Shown: in pieces, positions 6,876 to 13,599 of the stretch
Numbering within the stretch: the stretch's first letter is position 1
Layout: each line of letters begins with the position of its first letter
NCBI GenBank assembly: GCA_002423705.1
Contig: DINW01000029.1
Span: 1 to 15,097, forward strand
Reading direction: 5' to 3'
Length of the DNA stretch: 15,097 bases
DNA from: Clostridium sp. UBA5530
GTDB lineage: Bacteria > Bacillota > Clostridia > Clostridiales > Clostridiaceae
Position numbers and translations under genes: made by a program
Notes under the pieces: generated by a model
Told to the model about the DNA's origin: nothing
The model's database searches: none
What the model saw: the letters and a program-made list of their open reading frames with translations, nothing else

Positions 6876-6974
6876 TTTCCCTCCCTGAACTCTACATTAA
6901 GTTTTCCTCAGTATCCATTTATGTTAAGATTCAGCATATCTGAATGCTTCACACTATGACACACCCATTCGAAC
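6876..6974 (-). promoter_or_regulatory. probable L13 (rplM) leader RNA
   Basis: Between the transcription start expected near 6974 and the rplM start lies a leader of about 100 bases. It contains a hairpin, AUUCAG-AUAUG-CUGAAU (6929-6945), extended by AAG/CUU beyond a bulged C, followed by an unpaired purine-rich stretch with GGAUACUGAGGAAAA. Firmicutes carry a known L13 leader motif at exactly this place, thought to bind L13. Position and outline fit; I cannot score the match to the Rfam model. Confidence 0.55.
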
Positions 6975-7008
6975 AGATTAATTATATTACATTCAGCCGG
7001 GTGTGTCA
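6957..7008. repeat. 10-bp perfect inverted repeat flanking the rplM promoter core
   Basis: TGACACACCC at 6957-6966 and its exact reverse complement GGGTGTGTCA at 6999-7008 are centred 42 bases apart, about four helical turns. One arm contains most of the -35 box; the other lies just downstream of the expected transcription start. RNA started at the promoter carries only one arm, but read-through RNA from the ecf-truA side carries both and could fold. Confidence 0.7.
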
Positions 7009-7009
7009 A
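6981..7009 (-). promoter_or_regulatory. perfect-consensus sigma-A promoter of rplM-rpsI
   Basis: TTGACA (7004-7009), a 17-base spacer and TATAAT (6981-6986) match consensus at all twelve positions. The -35 box is embedded in the upstream arm of a 10-bp inverted repeat (see 6957-7008). There is no visible terminator between truA and this promoter, so read-through from the ecf unit is possible. Confidence 0.92.
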
Positions 7010-7023
7010 TGCATTTTTTTAAT

Positions 7024-7758
7024 TTAATAAAATACTTTTTTTAACATTAGTCCCTTTGCTGGTGCTACTCTCCTTTTTAAATCCTTTGACTTAGTCTTTA
7101 ATCCTTTTTCTATTATGTCAGGCTTAACTTTTCCTCTTCCAATGTCAATAAGAGTAGCTACCATTATTCTTACCATATTATATAAGAAACCATCTCCTGT
7201 AAAATATATTTCTATATAATTATCATAGGTTTCTATATGTGCATCATAAATAGTCCTTATGGTAGTTTTAGCAGAACTACCTTCTGATTTAAAAGCTTCA
7301 AAGTCATGAGTGCCTATAAAATATTTGCAACTTTCTTTCATTATATCTATATTTAATCTTCCTCTAATTAAGTTATAATAATTTCTACGAAATATGTCTG
7401 GAATATCTCTATTTAATATAGTATAACAGTATGTTTTCTTCTTACAATGATATCTTGCATGAAAATCCATTGGCACTTCTTCAGAGCTATTTATACATAT
7501 ATCTTTAGGAAGTTTATTATTTAAAGCATGAACAAACTTATCTCCTGGGATGGTGCTTTCAGTATAAAAATTAGCTACATATTCCTATGCATGAACTCCT
7601 GAATCAGTTCTACTACATCCATTAACACTAATAAATTTCCCTGTAAGTTTTGTTATGGCTTTTTCTATCTCTGCCTCAATAGTATTAGCATTTTTCTGTA
7701 TTTGCCACCCTGCATAGTTAGTGCCCTCATATTGCAAGTTAAGTGCTATGTTTCTCAT
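7024..7758 (-). pseudogene. truA: tRNA pseudouridine(38-40) synthase TruA, interrupted by in-frame TAG at codon 58
   Basis: Reading from ATG at 7758 (site AAAGGTG upstream) through the TAG at 7585-7587 gives 244 codons, the normal TruA length, with one interruption. The N-terminal part has RNIALNLQYEGTNYAGWQ and the catalytic motif GCSRTDSGVHA, with the nucleophilic Asp52. TAG follows this Ala directly, and the frame resumes EYVANFYTEST, as expected in TruA. The downstream part (HARYHCKKKTYCYTI, FTGDGFLYNMVRIMVATLIDIG) is intact. TruA isomerises uridines 38-40 in the tRNA anticodon arm. A fragment started at the internal ATG (7476, 150 residues) lacks the catalytic Asp; the 57-residue N-terminal peptide lacks the rest of the fold. 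The gene is therefore inactive unless TAG is suppressed, or the base is a sequencing error. Many clostridia carry a second truA that could cover its loss. It is last in the ecfA1-ecfA2-ecfT-truA unit. Confidence 0.88.
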
Positions 7759-7794
7759 GTTTTCACCTTTTATTATTCTTTACTATATATATTA

Positions 7795-8586
7795 TTAAAT
7801 TATTATGGATGCTGCTGCTAATAAAAAGAATACCATAAAGGCAGCCACATCTCTTTTCTCCATCTTTAATACCTTCATTCTAGTTCTGCCCTCTCCCCCT
7901 CTATAACATCGTGCTTCCATGGCATTAGCTAGTTCATCAGCTCTCCTAAATGATGATATAAATAGGGGTACCAAAAGAGGTATAAGGCTTTTAGCCTTTT
8001 GTACCAATCCACCACTTTCAAAATCTGCTCCTCTAGCCATCTGTGCCTTCATAATCTTATCAGTTTCATCCATAAGGGTAGGTATAAATCTTAAGGCTAT
8101 GGTCATCATCATGGCTAATTCATGGGCAGGTAGTCCTATCTTTTTAAAAGGGTTTAAAAGTCTCTCTATTCCATCTGTTAATTCTATAGGTGATGTGGTA
8201 AGAGTTAAAATAGTTGTACCTGATATTAAAAATATAAGTCTTAATATCATAAATGTTGCTGTTCTTAGTCCCTCTTTATATATTTCTAAAAAGCCCCATT
8301 TAAATATAAGGGTTTCTCCTTTTATCATAAATACATTCAATACCGCCGTAATAACTACTAATACTATTATGGCCTTTAACCCCTTAAATAAATATTTAGG
8401 TGACAGCTTTGCTATATACATAGTAGCTCCTATAAATAAAACTACAAATATATATCCAACAAAGCTCTTAACTAAAAATATCTGTATTATAAATAATATT
8501 GAAATTAAAATTTTTGTTCTTGGATCTAATTTATGTATAAAGGAATCTCCTGGAACATATTGACCTATTGTTATATCCTTTATCAT
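7795..8586 (-). CDS. ecfT: ECF transporter transmembrane component EcfT
   Basis: A 263-residue membrane protein starting MIKDITIGQYVPGDSFIHKLDPRTK, the usual EcfT opening. Hydrophobic segments lie at about 26-40, 42-60, 70-88, 108-130 and 245-263. Two cytoplasmic coupling-helix motifs are clear: AQMARGAD at 181-188 and EARCYRGG at 224-231, the Ala-Arg-Gly-type signatures that dock into grooves of the two ATPases. EcfT links ATP hydrolysis to interchangeable substrate-binding S components. No S component is encoded in the window, so this is the shared (group II) module, with vitamin or metal S proteins expected elsewhere. It follows ecfA2 by 30 bases and precedes truA by 36. Confidence 0.95.
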   Translation of the reverse strand: MIKDITIGQYVPGDSFIHKLDPRTKILISILFIIQIFLVKSFVGYIFVVLFIGATMYIAKLSPKYLFKGLKAIIVLVVITAVLNVFMIKGETLIFKWGFLEIYKEGLRTATFMILRLIFLISGTTILTLTTSPIELTDGIERLLNPFKKIGLPAHELAMMMTIALRFIPTLMDETDKIMKAQMARGADFESGGLVQKAKSLIPLLVPLFISSFRRADELANAMEARCYRGGEGRTRMKVLKMEKRDVAAFMVFFLLAAASIII

Positions 8587-8616
8587 TACTATTTCCGCCT
8601 TCCTGAAAAATTACAG

Positions 8617-9477
8617 TTAAACTGTTTTATCTTTTAAAAGCTTCACTAAGACTTCTTTAGCCTGCTCTACAGTAAATACATTTTCCTCTATGTCAAAGCC
8701 CTTCTGTCTTAATTCTCTCATCAAGTAAGCAATTTGAGGTGCTGCTAGGCCTATACTTTCCAAAGTGTCTATTTCTTTAAATACCTCAAAAGGTTTTCCA
8801 TCTAAAACGCATTTTCCTTTACTCATAACAATAATTCTATCTGCTACCTTTGCTACATCTTCCATACTATGAGATACTAAAATTATAGTCATGTTATATT
8901 CTTTATGAAGTTGTTTTATCTGTCCTAATATCTCATCTCTTCCCTTAGGGTCTAATCCTGCTGTAGGCTCATCCAATATAAGGACTTTAGGTTCCATAGC
9001 TACAACCCCTGCTATGGCTACTCTTCTTTTTTGTCCCCCACTTAGTTCAAAGGGAGACTTATCTTTATAAGTTTTATAATCAAGACCAACTATCTTCATA
9101 GCTCTCTTCACTCTTAATGATATCTCTTCCTGTGAAAGGCCTAGATTTGTTGGGCCAAATTCAATATCCTTTTCTATGGTTTCTTCAAACAGTTGATATT
9201 CAGGATATTGAAATACTAGACCAACTTTTTTTCTTATTTCTGTAAGCTTAGCATCCTTCCTTGTTATATCCTCTCCATCAATGACTATTTCTCCACTATT
9301 AGGCTTTAAAAGTCCATTTATATGTTGAATTAATGTTGATTTTCCTGATCCTGTGTGACCTATAAGTGCTACGAATTGTCCATCTTGTATTTCTAAGGAT
9401 ACATCATCTAAGGCCTTCTTTTCAAAAGGAGAATCAGCCATATATATATGGGTTAAATTATTTATTTTAATTGACAT
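8617..9477 (-). CDS. ecfA2: ECF transporter ATPase, EcfA2 (second ATPase of the pair)
   Basis: A 286-residue ABC ATPase. Walker A is GHTGSGKST at 40-48, Q-loop Gln90 in VFQYPEYQLF, signature LSGGQKRR at 145-152, Walker B VLILDEPTAGLDP with catalytic Glu170, and the H-loop His203 in LVSHSMED. The YPEYQLF Q-loop and the roughly 70-residue C-terminal extension that mediates ATPase dimerisation are usual for EcfA2. It forms a heterodimer with EcfA1 on the cytoplasmic face of EcfT. Its start overlaps the last 16 bases of ecfA1, indicating coupled translation and matched output; the ribosome binding site (GGTGAG) is inside ecfA1. Confidence 0.95.
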   Translation of the reverse strand: MSIKINNLTHIYMADSPFEKKALDDVSLEIQDGQFVALIGHTGSGKSTLIQHINGLLKPNSGEIVIDGEDITRKDAKLTEIRKKVGLVFQYPEYQLFEETIEKDIEFGPTNLGLSQEEISLRVKRAMKIVGLDYKTYKDKSPFELSGGQKRRVAIAGVVAMEPKVLILDEPTAGLDPKGRDEILGQIKQLHKEYNMTIILVSHSMEDVAKVADRIIVMSKGKCVLDGKPFEVFKEIDTLESIGLAAPQIAYLMRELRQKGFDIEENVFTVEQAKEVLVKLLKDKTV

Positions 9478-10304
9478 AATGCACTCACCATCTCATTTAT
9501 AGTTAATATTTTTTCACTTACATTAATACCATTTTTCTTTAGTTCATAAGCAAGCTCTGTAACTTGAGGAACATCTAATCCTATAGTTTTCATTTTTTCA
9601 ACTTCACTGAAAACTTCTCTAGGTTTTCCTTCCATAAGGACTTTTCCCTCATCCATAACCAAAATTCTATCTGCTTCAACAGCTTCTTCCATGTAATGAG
9701 TTATAAGGATTATGGTAATACCTAAGTTATCATTAAGATCCTTTATAGTATTTATTACTTCCTTCCTTCCTGAAGGATCTAACATGGCTGTAGGTTCATC
9801 TAGTATTATACAGGATGGCCTCATTGCTAATATACCTGCTATAGCAATTCTTTGTTTTTGTCCTCCTGATAGTAAATGTGGAGCATGCTTTCTATAGTCA
9901 TACATACCTACTTTTTTTAGACTTTCATCAACTCTTTGTCTTATTTCTTTGGGGTCTACTCCTAAGTTTTCTGGTCCAAAGGCTACATCTTCTTCAACTA
10001 TAGTAGCAACTAATTGATTGTCCGGATTTTGAAATACCATTCCAGCATTACTTCTTATATCCCAAAGGTTATCTTTATCCTTAGAGTTCATTCCATTTAT
10101 ATAAAGTACACCTTCACTTGGCAATAGCAATGCATTCATAAGCTTTGCCATGGTAGATTTTCCTGATCCATTGTGACCTAGTATAACTAAAAATTCACCT
10201 TTTTTCACTTCTATATTTACCTTATTTACAGCAAACTTCTCTTCGTGATTTTCCTCTTGAAAATATTTATAACTTATATTTTCACCTTTAATCATATCTT
10301 CCAT
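9462..10304 (-). CDS. ecfA1: ECF transporter ATPase, EcfA1
   Basis: 280 residues from the ATG at 10304, eight bases after TTGGAGG; an in-frame TTG at 10319 overlaps that ribosome binding site and is unlikely to be the start. Walker A is GHNGSGKST at 43-51, Q-loop Gln92 in VFQNPDNQLVA, signature LSGGQKQR at 145-152, Walker B CIILDEPTAMLDP with Glu170, and H-loop His203 in LITHYMEE. The NPDNQ Q-loop is the EcfA1 form. It pairs with EcfA2 to power EcfT-bound substrate receptors. It is the first gene of its unit and has its own consensus promoter, so its expression is separable from the ribosomal genes upstream. Confidence 0.95.
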   Translation of the reverse strand: MEDMIKGENISYKYFQEENHEEKFAVNKVNIEVKKGEFLVILGHNGSGKSTMAKLMNALLLPSEGVLYINGMNSKDKDNLWDIRSNAGMVFQNPDNQLVATIVEEDVAFGPENLGVDPKEIRQRVDESLKKVGMYDYRKHAPHLLSGGQKQRIAIAGILAMRPSCIILDEPTAMLDPSGRKEVINTIKDLNDNLGITIILITHYMEEAVEADRILVMDEGKVLMEGKPREVFSEVEKMKTIGLDVPQVTELAYELKKNGINVSEKILTINEMVSALCQLK

Positions 10305-10402
10305 AAGGATTTCCTCCAAAATTCTTCACTCTAACTCTCAGTATAAAAGGCACTAGAAAGCCTAAAGATTAAATTCCTTTATAGTTTTCTACTACCTTTT
10401 TT

Positions 10403-10431
10403 ATTATAAATAATAATCTATAGTATTACAA
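10403..10431 (-). promoter_or_regulatory. sigma-A promoter of ecfA1-ecfA2-ecfT-truA
   Basis: TTGTAA (10426-10431) and TATAAT (10403-10408) are separated by exactly 17 bases. The leader to the ecfA1 ATG is about 90 bases and contains only a weak four-pair hairpin (AGGC/GCCT near 10340-10363); I see no recognisable riboswitch in it. Confidence 0.75.
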
Positions 10432-10461
10432 GAAACATAGAAAAAAAAGTAGCTTTATATG

Positions 10462-10494
10462 TAAAAGAGGGACTAAGCCTCTCAACTTAATCCC
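10462..10494 (-). terminator. probable terminator after rplQ
   Basis: RNA arms GGGAUUAAG and CUUAGUCCC form nine pairs (one G-U) around an eight-base loop, followed by UCUUUUA. The uridine run is short, so some read-through into the ecf genes is likely. It starts 15 bases after the rplQ stop. Confidence 0.6.
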
Positions 10495-10509
10495 TTATAT
10501 TAGAAATAA

Positions 10510-10851
10510 TTATACTAACTCAAGTATAACTACTTCAGCTCCATCGCCTCTTCTTGGACCTACTTTATACATTCTAGTATATCCGCCGTTCTTTTCAGCG
10601 TATTTTGGAGCCACATTTTCAAACAAGTTTTTAACAACTTCTTCTTCTGTTACAAAAGAAAGTACTTGTCTTCTTGAATGAAGATCCCCTGCTTTTGCTA
10701 AAGTTATCATCTTTTCTGCTATTCTTCTAGTTTCTTTAGCTCTAGTTTCAGTAGTTTCTATTTTACCATGTTTCAAGAAACTAGTAACAAGGTTTCTTAG
10801 CATAGCTCTTCTTTGATCAGTTGGGCGACCTAATTTACGTTGTACTGCCAT
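10510..10851 (-). CDS. rplQ: 50S ribosomal protein L17
   Basis: A 113-residue protein, matching the short bacterial L17 form. It starts AVQRKLGRPTDQRRAMLRNL, continues with a basic core (TRAKETRRIAEKMITLAKAG) and ends YTRMYKVGPRRGDGAEVVILELV, all standard. L17 lies on the outer face of the large subunit near the tunnel exit. The ATG at 10851 is preceded by AAGGAGG, which overlaps the rpoA stop codon TAA, so it is probably translated together with rpoA. It is the last gene of the ribosomal cluster, before a probable terminator. Confidence 0.98.
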   Translation of the reverse strand: MAVQRKLGRPTDQRRAMLRNLVTSFLKHGKIETTETRAKETRRIAEKMITLAKAGDLHSRRQVLSFVTEEEVVKNLFENVAPKYAEKNGGYTRMYKVGPRRGDGAEVVILELV

Positions 10852-10863
10852 GGCTTTACCTCC

Positions 10864-11811
10864 TTACTCGTCATTTAGTCTTAAACCTAAATTCAACTCT
10901 TTAAGCTTTCTTTCTACTTCCTCAAGAGATTTCTTACCTAAATTTCTTACCTTCATCATATCATCCATGGATCTTTGAGCAAGCTCTTGAACTGTATTGA
11001 TACCAGCTCTCTTTAGGCAGTTATAAGATCTAACTGATAAATCAAGCTCCTCTATAGTCATTTCTAAAGCTTTCTCTTTTTTGTCTTCTTCTTTTTCAAT
11101 CATTATCTCCACGTTATTAGCATGATCAGTAAGTGTCATAAATAGTTTAAAATGCTCTATAAGTATTTTAGCTGATAAGCTTATAGCTTCCTCAGTTTTT
11201 ATTGTTCCATTAGTCCAAATTTCTAATGTTAACTTATCATAGTCAGTAATCTGACCTACTCTTGTATTTTCTACATTAAAGTTAACTCTCTTTACTGGAG
11301 TATATATGGAGTCAACTGCAATAGATGATATTGAAAGATCATCAGTTTTGTTTTTAGTTTGAGCTACATAACCTCTGCCTCTATTAACAGTAAGTTCCAT
11401 ATATAGTTTCCCACCTTGATCTATGGTAGCTATATGTAGATCTTTGTTAATAACCTCAATATCTCCATCAGTTTTTATATCAGCTCCAGTTACCTCACAA
11501 GGCCCTTGAGCATCGATATAAATAGTTTTTGGACCTTCTCCTGTCATCTTTAGTGCTAAAGTTTTTATATTTAAAATAAGCTCTGTTACATCCTCTTTTA
11601 CACCTTGCACAGTAGAAAGTTCATGTAGAACTCCATCTATTTTCACAGAGGTTGTTGCTACTCCTGGTAAAGAAGAAAGTAGTATTCTTCTTAAGGCATT
11701 ACCTAATGTTATGCCATAACCTCTTTCTAGAGGTTCTACTACGAATTTACCGTAGCTACCATCTTCACTGACTTCCACACATTCTATTTTTGGCTTTTCT
11801 ATTTCTAACAT
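10864..11811 (-). CDS. rpoA: RNA polymerase alpha subunit
   Basis: A 315-residue protein of full length. The N-terminal domain (about 1-230) drives alpha dimerisation and binds beta and beta'; the hallmark FVVEPLERGYGITLGNALRR is at about 23-42. A charged linker (IEKEEDKKEKALEM) leads to the C-terminal domain (about 250-315), LDLSVRSYNCLKRAGINTV and KVRNLGKKSLEEVERKL, a helix-hairpin-helix unit that contacts UP-element DNA and activators. The start ATG has GGAGGG five bases upstream. It is separated from rpsD by a 100-base gap containing an 8-bp hairpin, longer than the other gaps in this cluster except rpmJ-rpsM. Confidence 0.98.
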   Translation of the reverse strand: MLEIEKPKIECVEVSEDGSYGKFVVEPLERGYGITLGNALRRILLSSLPGVATTSVKIDGVLHELSTVQGVKEDVTELILNIKTLALKMTGEGPKTIYIDAQGPCEVTGADIKTDGDIEVINKDLHIATIDQGGKLYMELTVNRGRGYVAQTKNKTDDLSISSIAVDSIYTPVKRVNFNVENTRVGQITDYDKLTLEIWTNGTIKTEEAISLSAKILIEHFKLFMTLTDHANNVEIMIEKEEDKKEKALEMTIEELDLSVRSYNCLKRAGINTVQELAQRSMDDMMKVRNLGKKSLEEVERKLKELNLGLRLNDE

Positions 11812-11872
11812 ACAAACCCTCCTTATATTTAAAATGGCAACCTTTTATCGAGGGCAACTGATTTCATAACCA

Positions 11873-11893
11873 TGGTAGAAAATAATTCTACCA
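11873..11893 (-). promoter_or_regulatory. hairpin in the rpsD-rpoA gap
   Basis: TGGTAGAA and TTCTACCA form an uninterrupted 8-bp stem with a five-base loop in the 100-base gap between rpsD and rpoA. The RNA after it is not U-rich, so it is not a standard terminator; it may be a processing or stability element. Confidence 0.4.
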
Positions 11894-11911
11894 CAGCTAC
11901 TTTACAAGCTA

Positions 11912-12532
11912 TTACTTACTGTATAACTCGACGATTAGAGTTTCGTTTATTGGAGAATCTATATCTTCTCTTGCAGGTTGTGCTAATACCTTACCTTCAA
12001 AGTTTTCCATATTTACTTCTAACCATTTTGGTAAAGTCTTTGGGTTTTCAGCAAATACTTTGAATTTCTCTGTAGATCTGCTCTTTTCACGTACAGTTAT
12101 AACATCATTAACGCTTACATTGTAAGATGGAATATCAACTTTCTTTCCATTTACTAAGAAATGTCCATGAGTTACTAATTGTCTAGCCTCTGTTCTAGAT
12201 GCACCATAACCTAGTCTATAAACAACATTATCAAGTCTCATTTCAAGAAGTCTTAATAAGTTTTCACCAGTGATACCTCTTTGTTTATCAGCTTTCTCAT
12301 AATATGCTCTAAATTGCTTTTCAAGAACTCCATATATTCTTCTAGCTTTTTGCTTTTCTCTTAATTGAACTCCGTAGTTAGAAACCTTCTTTCTGCTTTG
12401 TCCGTGTTGTCCTGGTGCATAGCTTCTTCTTGCAAATGCACACTTATCTGTATAGCATCTATCGCCTTTTAAGAACAACTTCATGCCTTCTCTTCTACAA
12501 AGTTTACATGCTGGTCCTGTATATCTTGCCAT
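11912..12532 (-). CDS. rpsD: 30S ribosomal protein S4, zinc-binding (C+) form
   Basis: A 206-residue protein. The N-terminus has four cysteines, Cys9, Cys12, Cys26 and Cys31, arranged as a zinc ribbon (CKLC...C....C), the zinc-bearing form of S4. The S4 RNA-binding domain is at about 96-160 (MRLDNVVYRLGYGASRTEARQLV, HGHFLVNGKKVDIP). S4 nucleates assembly of the 16S 5' domain and in several bacteria represses its own mRNA. Here it is inside the alpha cluster (rpsM-rpsK-rpsD-rpoA-rplQ), as in Clostridia and E. coli, and not alone as in Bacillus. The ATG has AGGAGGTG upstream. A structured element before rpsM could be its regulatory target (inference). Confidence 0.98.
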   Translation of the reverse strand: MARYTGPACKLCRREGMKLFLKGDRCYTDKCAFARRSYAPGQHGQSRKKVSNYGVQLREKQKARRIYGVLEKQFRAYYEKADKQRGITGENLLRLLEMRLDNVVYRLGYGASRTEARQLVTHGHFLVNGKKVDIPSYNVSVNDVITVREKSRSTEKFKVFAENPKTLPKWLEVNMENFEGKVLAQPAREDIDSPINETLIVELYSK

Positions 12533-12557
12533 TAATTACACCTCCTGTTAACTAAAA

Positions 12558-12953
12558 TTAGACTCTTCTTCTCTTTGGTGGTCTACATCCATTATGTGGT
12601 ATTGGAGTTACATCTTTTATTAAAGTAACTTCAAGTCCTGCAGCTTGTAGAGATCTGATTGCAGCCTCTCTTCCTGCTCCTGGTCCTTTTACATATACTT
12701 CAACGCTCTTTAAACCATGCTCCATAGCTGACTTAGCTGCTGTTTCAGCTGCCATTTGAGCCGCAAATGGAGTACTCTTTCTTGAGCCTCTAAATCCTAA
12801 TGCTCCTGCACTAGACCATGCTAATGCGTTTCCTGCAGCATCTGTCAAAGTAACAATTGAGTTGTTGAAAGTTGACTTTATATGTGCTGCACCATGCTCA
12901 ACATTTTTTCTTTCTTTTCTTCTTCTGGTCTTTTTAACCTTTTGAGCTGCCAT
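12558..12953 (-). CDS. rpsK: 30S ribosomal protein S11
   Basis: A 131-residue protein of normal length. It has the basic N-terminus KKTRRRKERKNVEHGAAHI, the S11 core STFNNSIVTLTDAAGNALAW and SSAGALGFRGSRKSTPFAAQ, and the standard ending VTPIPHNGCRPPKRRRV. S11 helps form the mRNA exit channel on the small-subunit platform. A strong GAGGAGGT precedes the ATG. It is 18 bases after rpsM and 25 before rpsD, so the three are clearly one transcript. No irregularity is seen. Confidence 0.98.
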   Translation of the reverse strand: MAAQKVKKTRRRKERKNVEHGAAHIKSTFNNSIVTLTDAAGNALAWSSAGALGFRGSRKSTPFAAQMAAETAAKSAMEHGLKSVEVYVKGPGAGREAAIRSLQAAGLEVTLIKDVTPIPHNGCRPPKRRRV

Positions 12954-12971
12954 TACACTACCTCCTCACTA

Positions 12972-13337
12972 TTACTTCTTCTTACCTGCTATAGTCTTCT
13001 TTGGGCCTTTTCTAGTTCTAGCATTGGTCTTAGTTCTTTGTCCTCTTACAGGAAGACCTCTTCTATGTCTTATTCCTCTATAGCATCCTATTTCAACTAG
13101 TCTCTTTATATTAAGAGCTATGTCTCTTCTAAGGTCACCTTCAACCTTTAGGTTCTTTATATAATCTCTTATAGCATTAACTTCTTGTTCACTTAAGTCC
13201 TTAACTCTAGTGTCTGGATTTACTCCAGTAGATTCAAGAATCTTTTTTGAAGTAGGTAATCCTATTCCAAATATATATGTTAGACCTATTTCTACTCTTT
13301 TTTCTCTAGGTAGGTCTACTCCAGCTATTCTTGCCAT
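12972..13337 (-). CDS. rpsM: 30S ribosomal protein S13
   Basis: A 121-residue protein beginning MARIAGVDLPREKRVEIGLTYIFGIG, with a helix-two-turn-helix core and the basic tail (RHRRGLPVRGQRTKTNARTRKG, then KKTIAGKKK) that reaches the tRNAs and the inter-subunit bridge to L5. All are standard. AGGAGGTG precedes the ATG. The gap to rpmJ is 133 bases, much longer than the other gaps here, and contains a nested hairpin and a possible internal promoter, so expression of the rpsM-rplQ block may be set separately from adk-rpmJ. Confidence 0.98.
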   Translation of the reverse strand: MARIAGVDLPREKRVEIGLTYIFGIGLPTSKKILESTGVNPDTRVKDLSEQEVNAIRDYIKNLKVEGDLRRDIALNIKRLVEIGCYRGIRHRRGLPVRGQRTKTNARTRKGPKKTIAGKKK

Positions 13338-13374
13338 TAAAATTTACACCTCCTGATGATTGAAATGTCTTAAG

Positions 13375-13410
13375 TTTATTTAAAATTTTTATATATTTAT
13401 TTAAAATTTT
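13375..13410. repeat. 15-bp AT-rich direct repeat
   Basis: TTTATTTAAAATTTT occurs twice, at 13375-13389 and 13396-13410, with a 21-base period (two helical turns), between the hairpin and the rpsM ribosome binding site. Composition is nearly pure A/T, so slippage or chance could explain it. Confidence 0.5.
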
Positions 13411-13417
13411 AGGTCAA
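13388..13417 (-). promoter_or_regulatory. possible internal promoter before rpsM
   Basis: TTGACC (13412-13417) is followed after 18 bases by TATAAA (13388-13393); a 16-base spacing to TATATA is also possible. The stretch is extremely AT-rich, so chance matches are likely. The -35 overlaps the downstream arm of the rpmJ-rpsM hairpin. Confidence 0.35.
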
Positions 13418-13462
13418 TAAAGCACAGCGGTTTTGCTTTATTGTCAGCCGTACCTAAAATTT
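13404..13462 (-). promoter_or_regulatory. nested hairpin in the rpmJ-rpsM gap
   Basis: The RNA reads: outer arm AAAUUUUAGGU, an 8-base bulge ACGGCUGA, inner arm CAAUAAAGCA, loop AAACCGCUG, inner arm UGCUUUAUUG, outer arm ACCUAAAAUUU. Both stems (11 and 10 bp) are perfect. The bulge and the loop display almost the same motif, CGGCUG and CCGCUG. No U-run follows, so it is not a normal terminator. Its place directly before rpsM-rpsK-rpsD matches where S4 binds the alpha-operon mRNA in E. coli; a similar role here is inference. Confidence 0.6.
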
Positions 13463-13470
13463 AATAGCTT

Positions 13471-13584
13471 TTAACCTTGTTTTTGCTTGTGCTTTGGGTT
13501 TTCGCAGATAACCATTACTTTTCCTTTTCTCTTTATAACCTTGCACTTTTCACAAATAGGCTTAACTGACGGTCTTACTTTCAT
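13471..13584 (-). CDS. rpmJ: 50S ribosomal protein L36, zinc-binding (C+) form
   Basis: A 37-residue protein, MKVRPSVKPICEKCKVIKRK... ending HKQKQG. Cys11, Cys14, Cys27 and His32 form the zinc site of the C+ type of L36. Length and sequence are standard. The ATG at 13584 follows AGGAGGG, 15 bases after the infA stop. L36 binds 23S rRNA in the large subunit. The zinc forms of both L36 and S4 are kept here, so no zinc-free replacement is needed for these two. Confidence 0.97.
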   Translation of the reverse strand: MKVRPSVKPICEKCKVIKRKGKVMVICENPKHKQKQG

Positions 13585-13599
13585 GGCTAACCCTCCTTA

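Noticed and set aside
7919..8563. Long plus-strand open frame of 214 codons opposite ecfT
   Set aside because: It is fully antisense to a well-supported membrane protein gene, has no ribosome binding site or family resemblance, and is a by-product of ecfT codon use.
10320..10402. Riboswitch before ecfA1
   Set aside because: The leader is about 90 bases and forms only a four-pair stem; no thiamine, riboflavin, cobalamin or similar core is visible.
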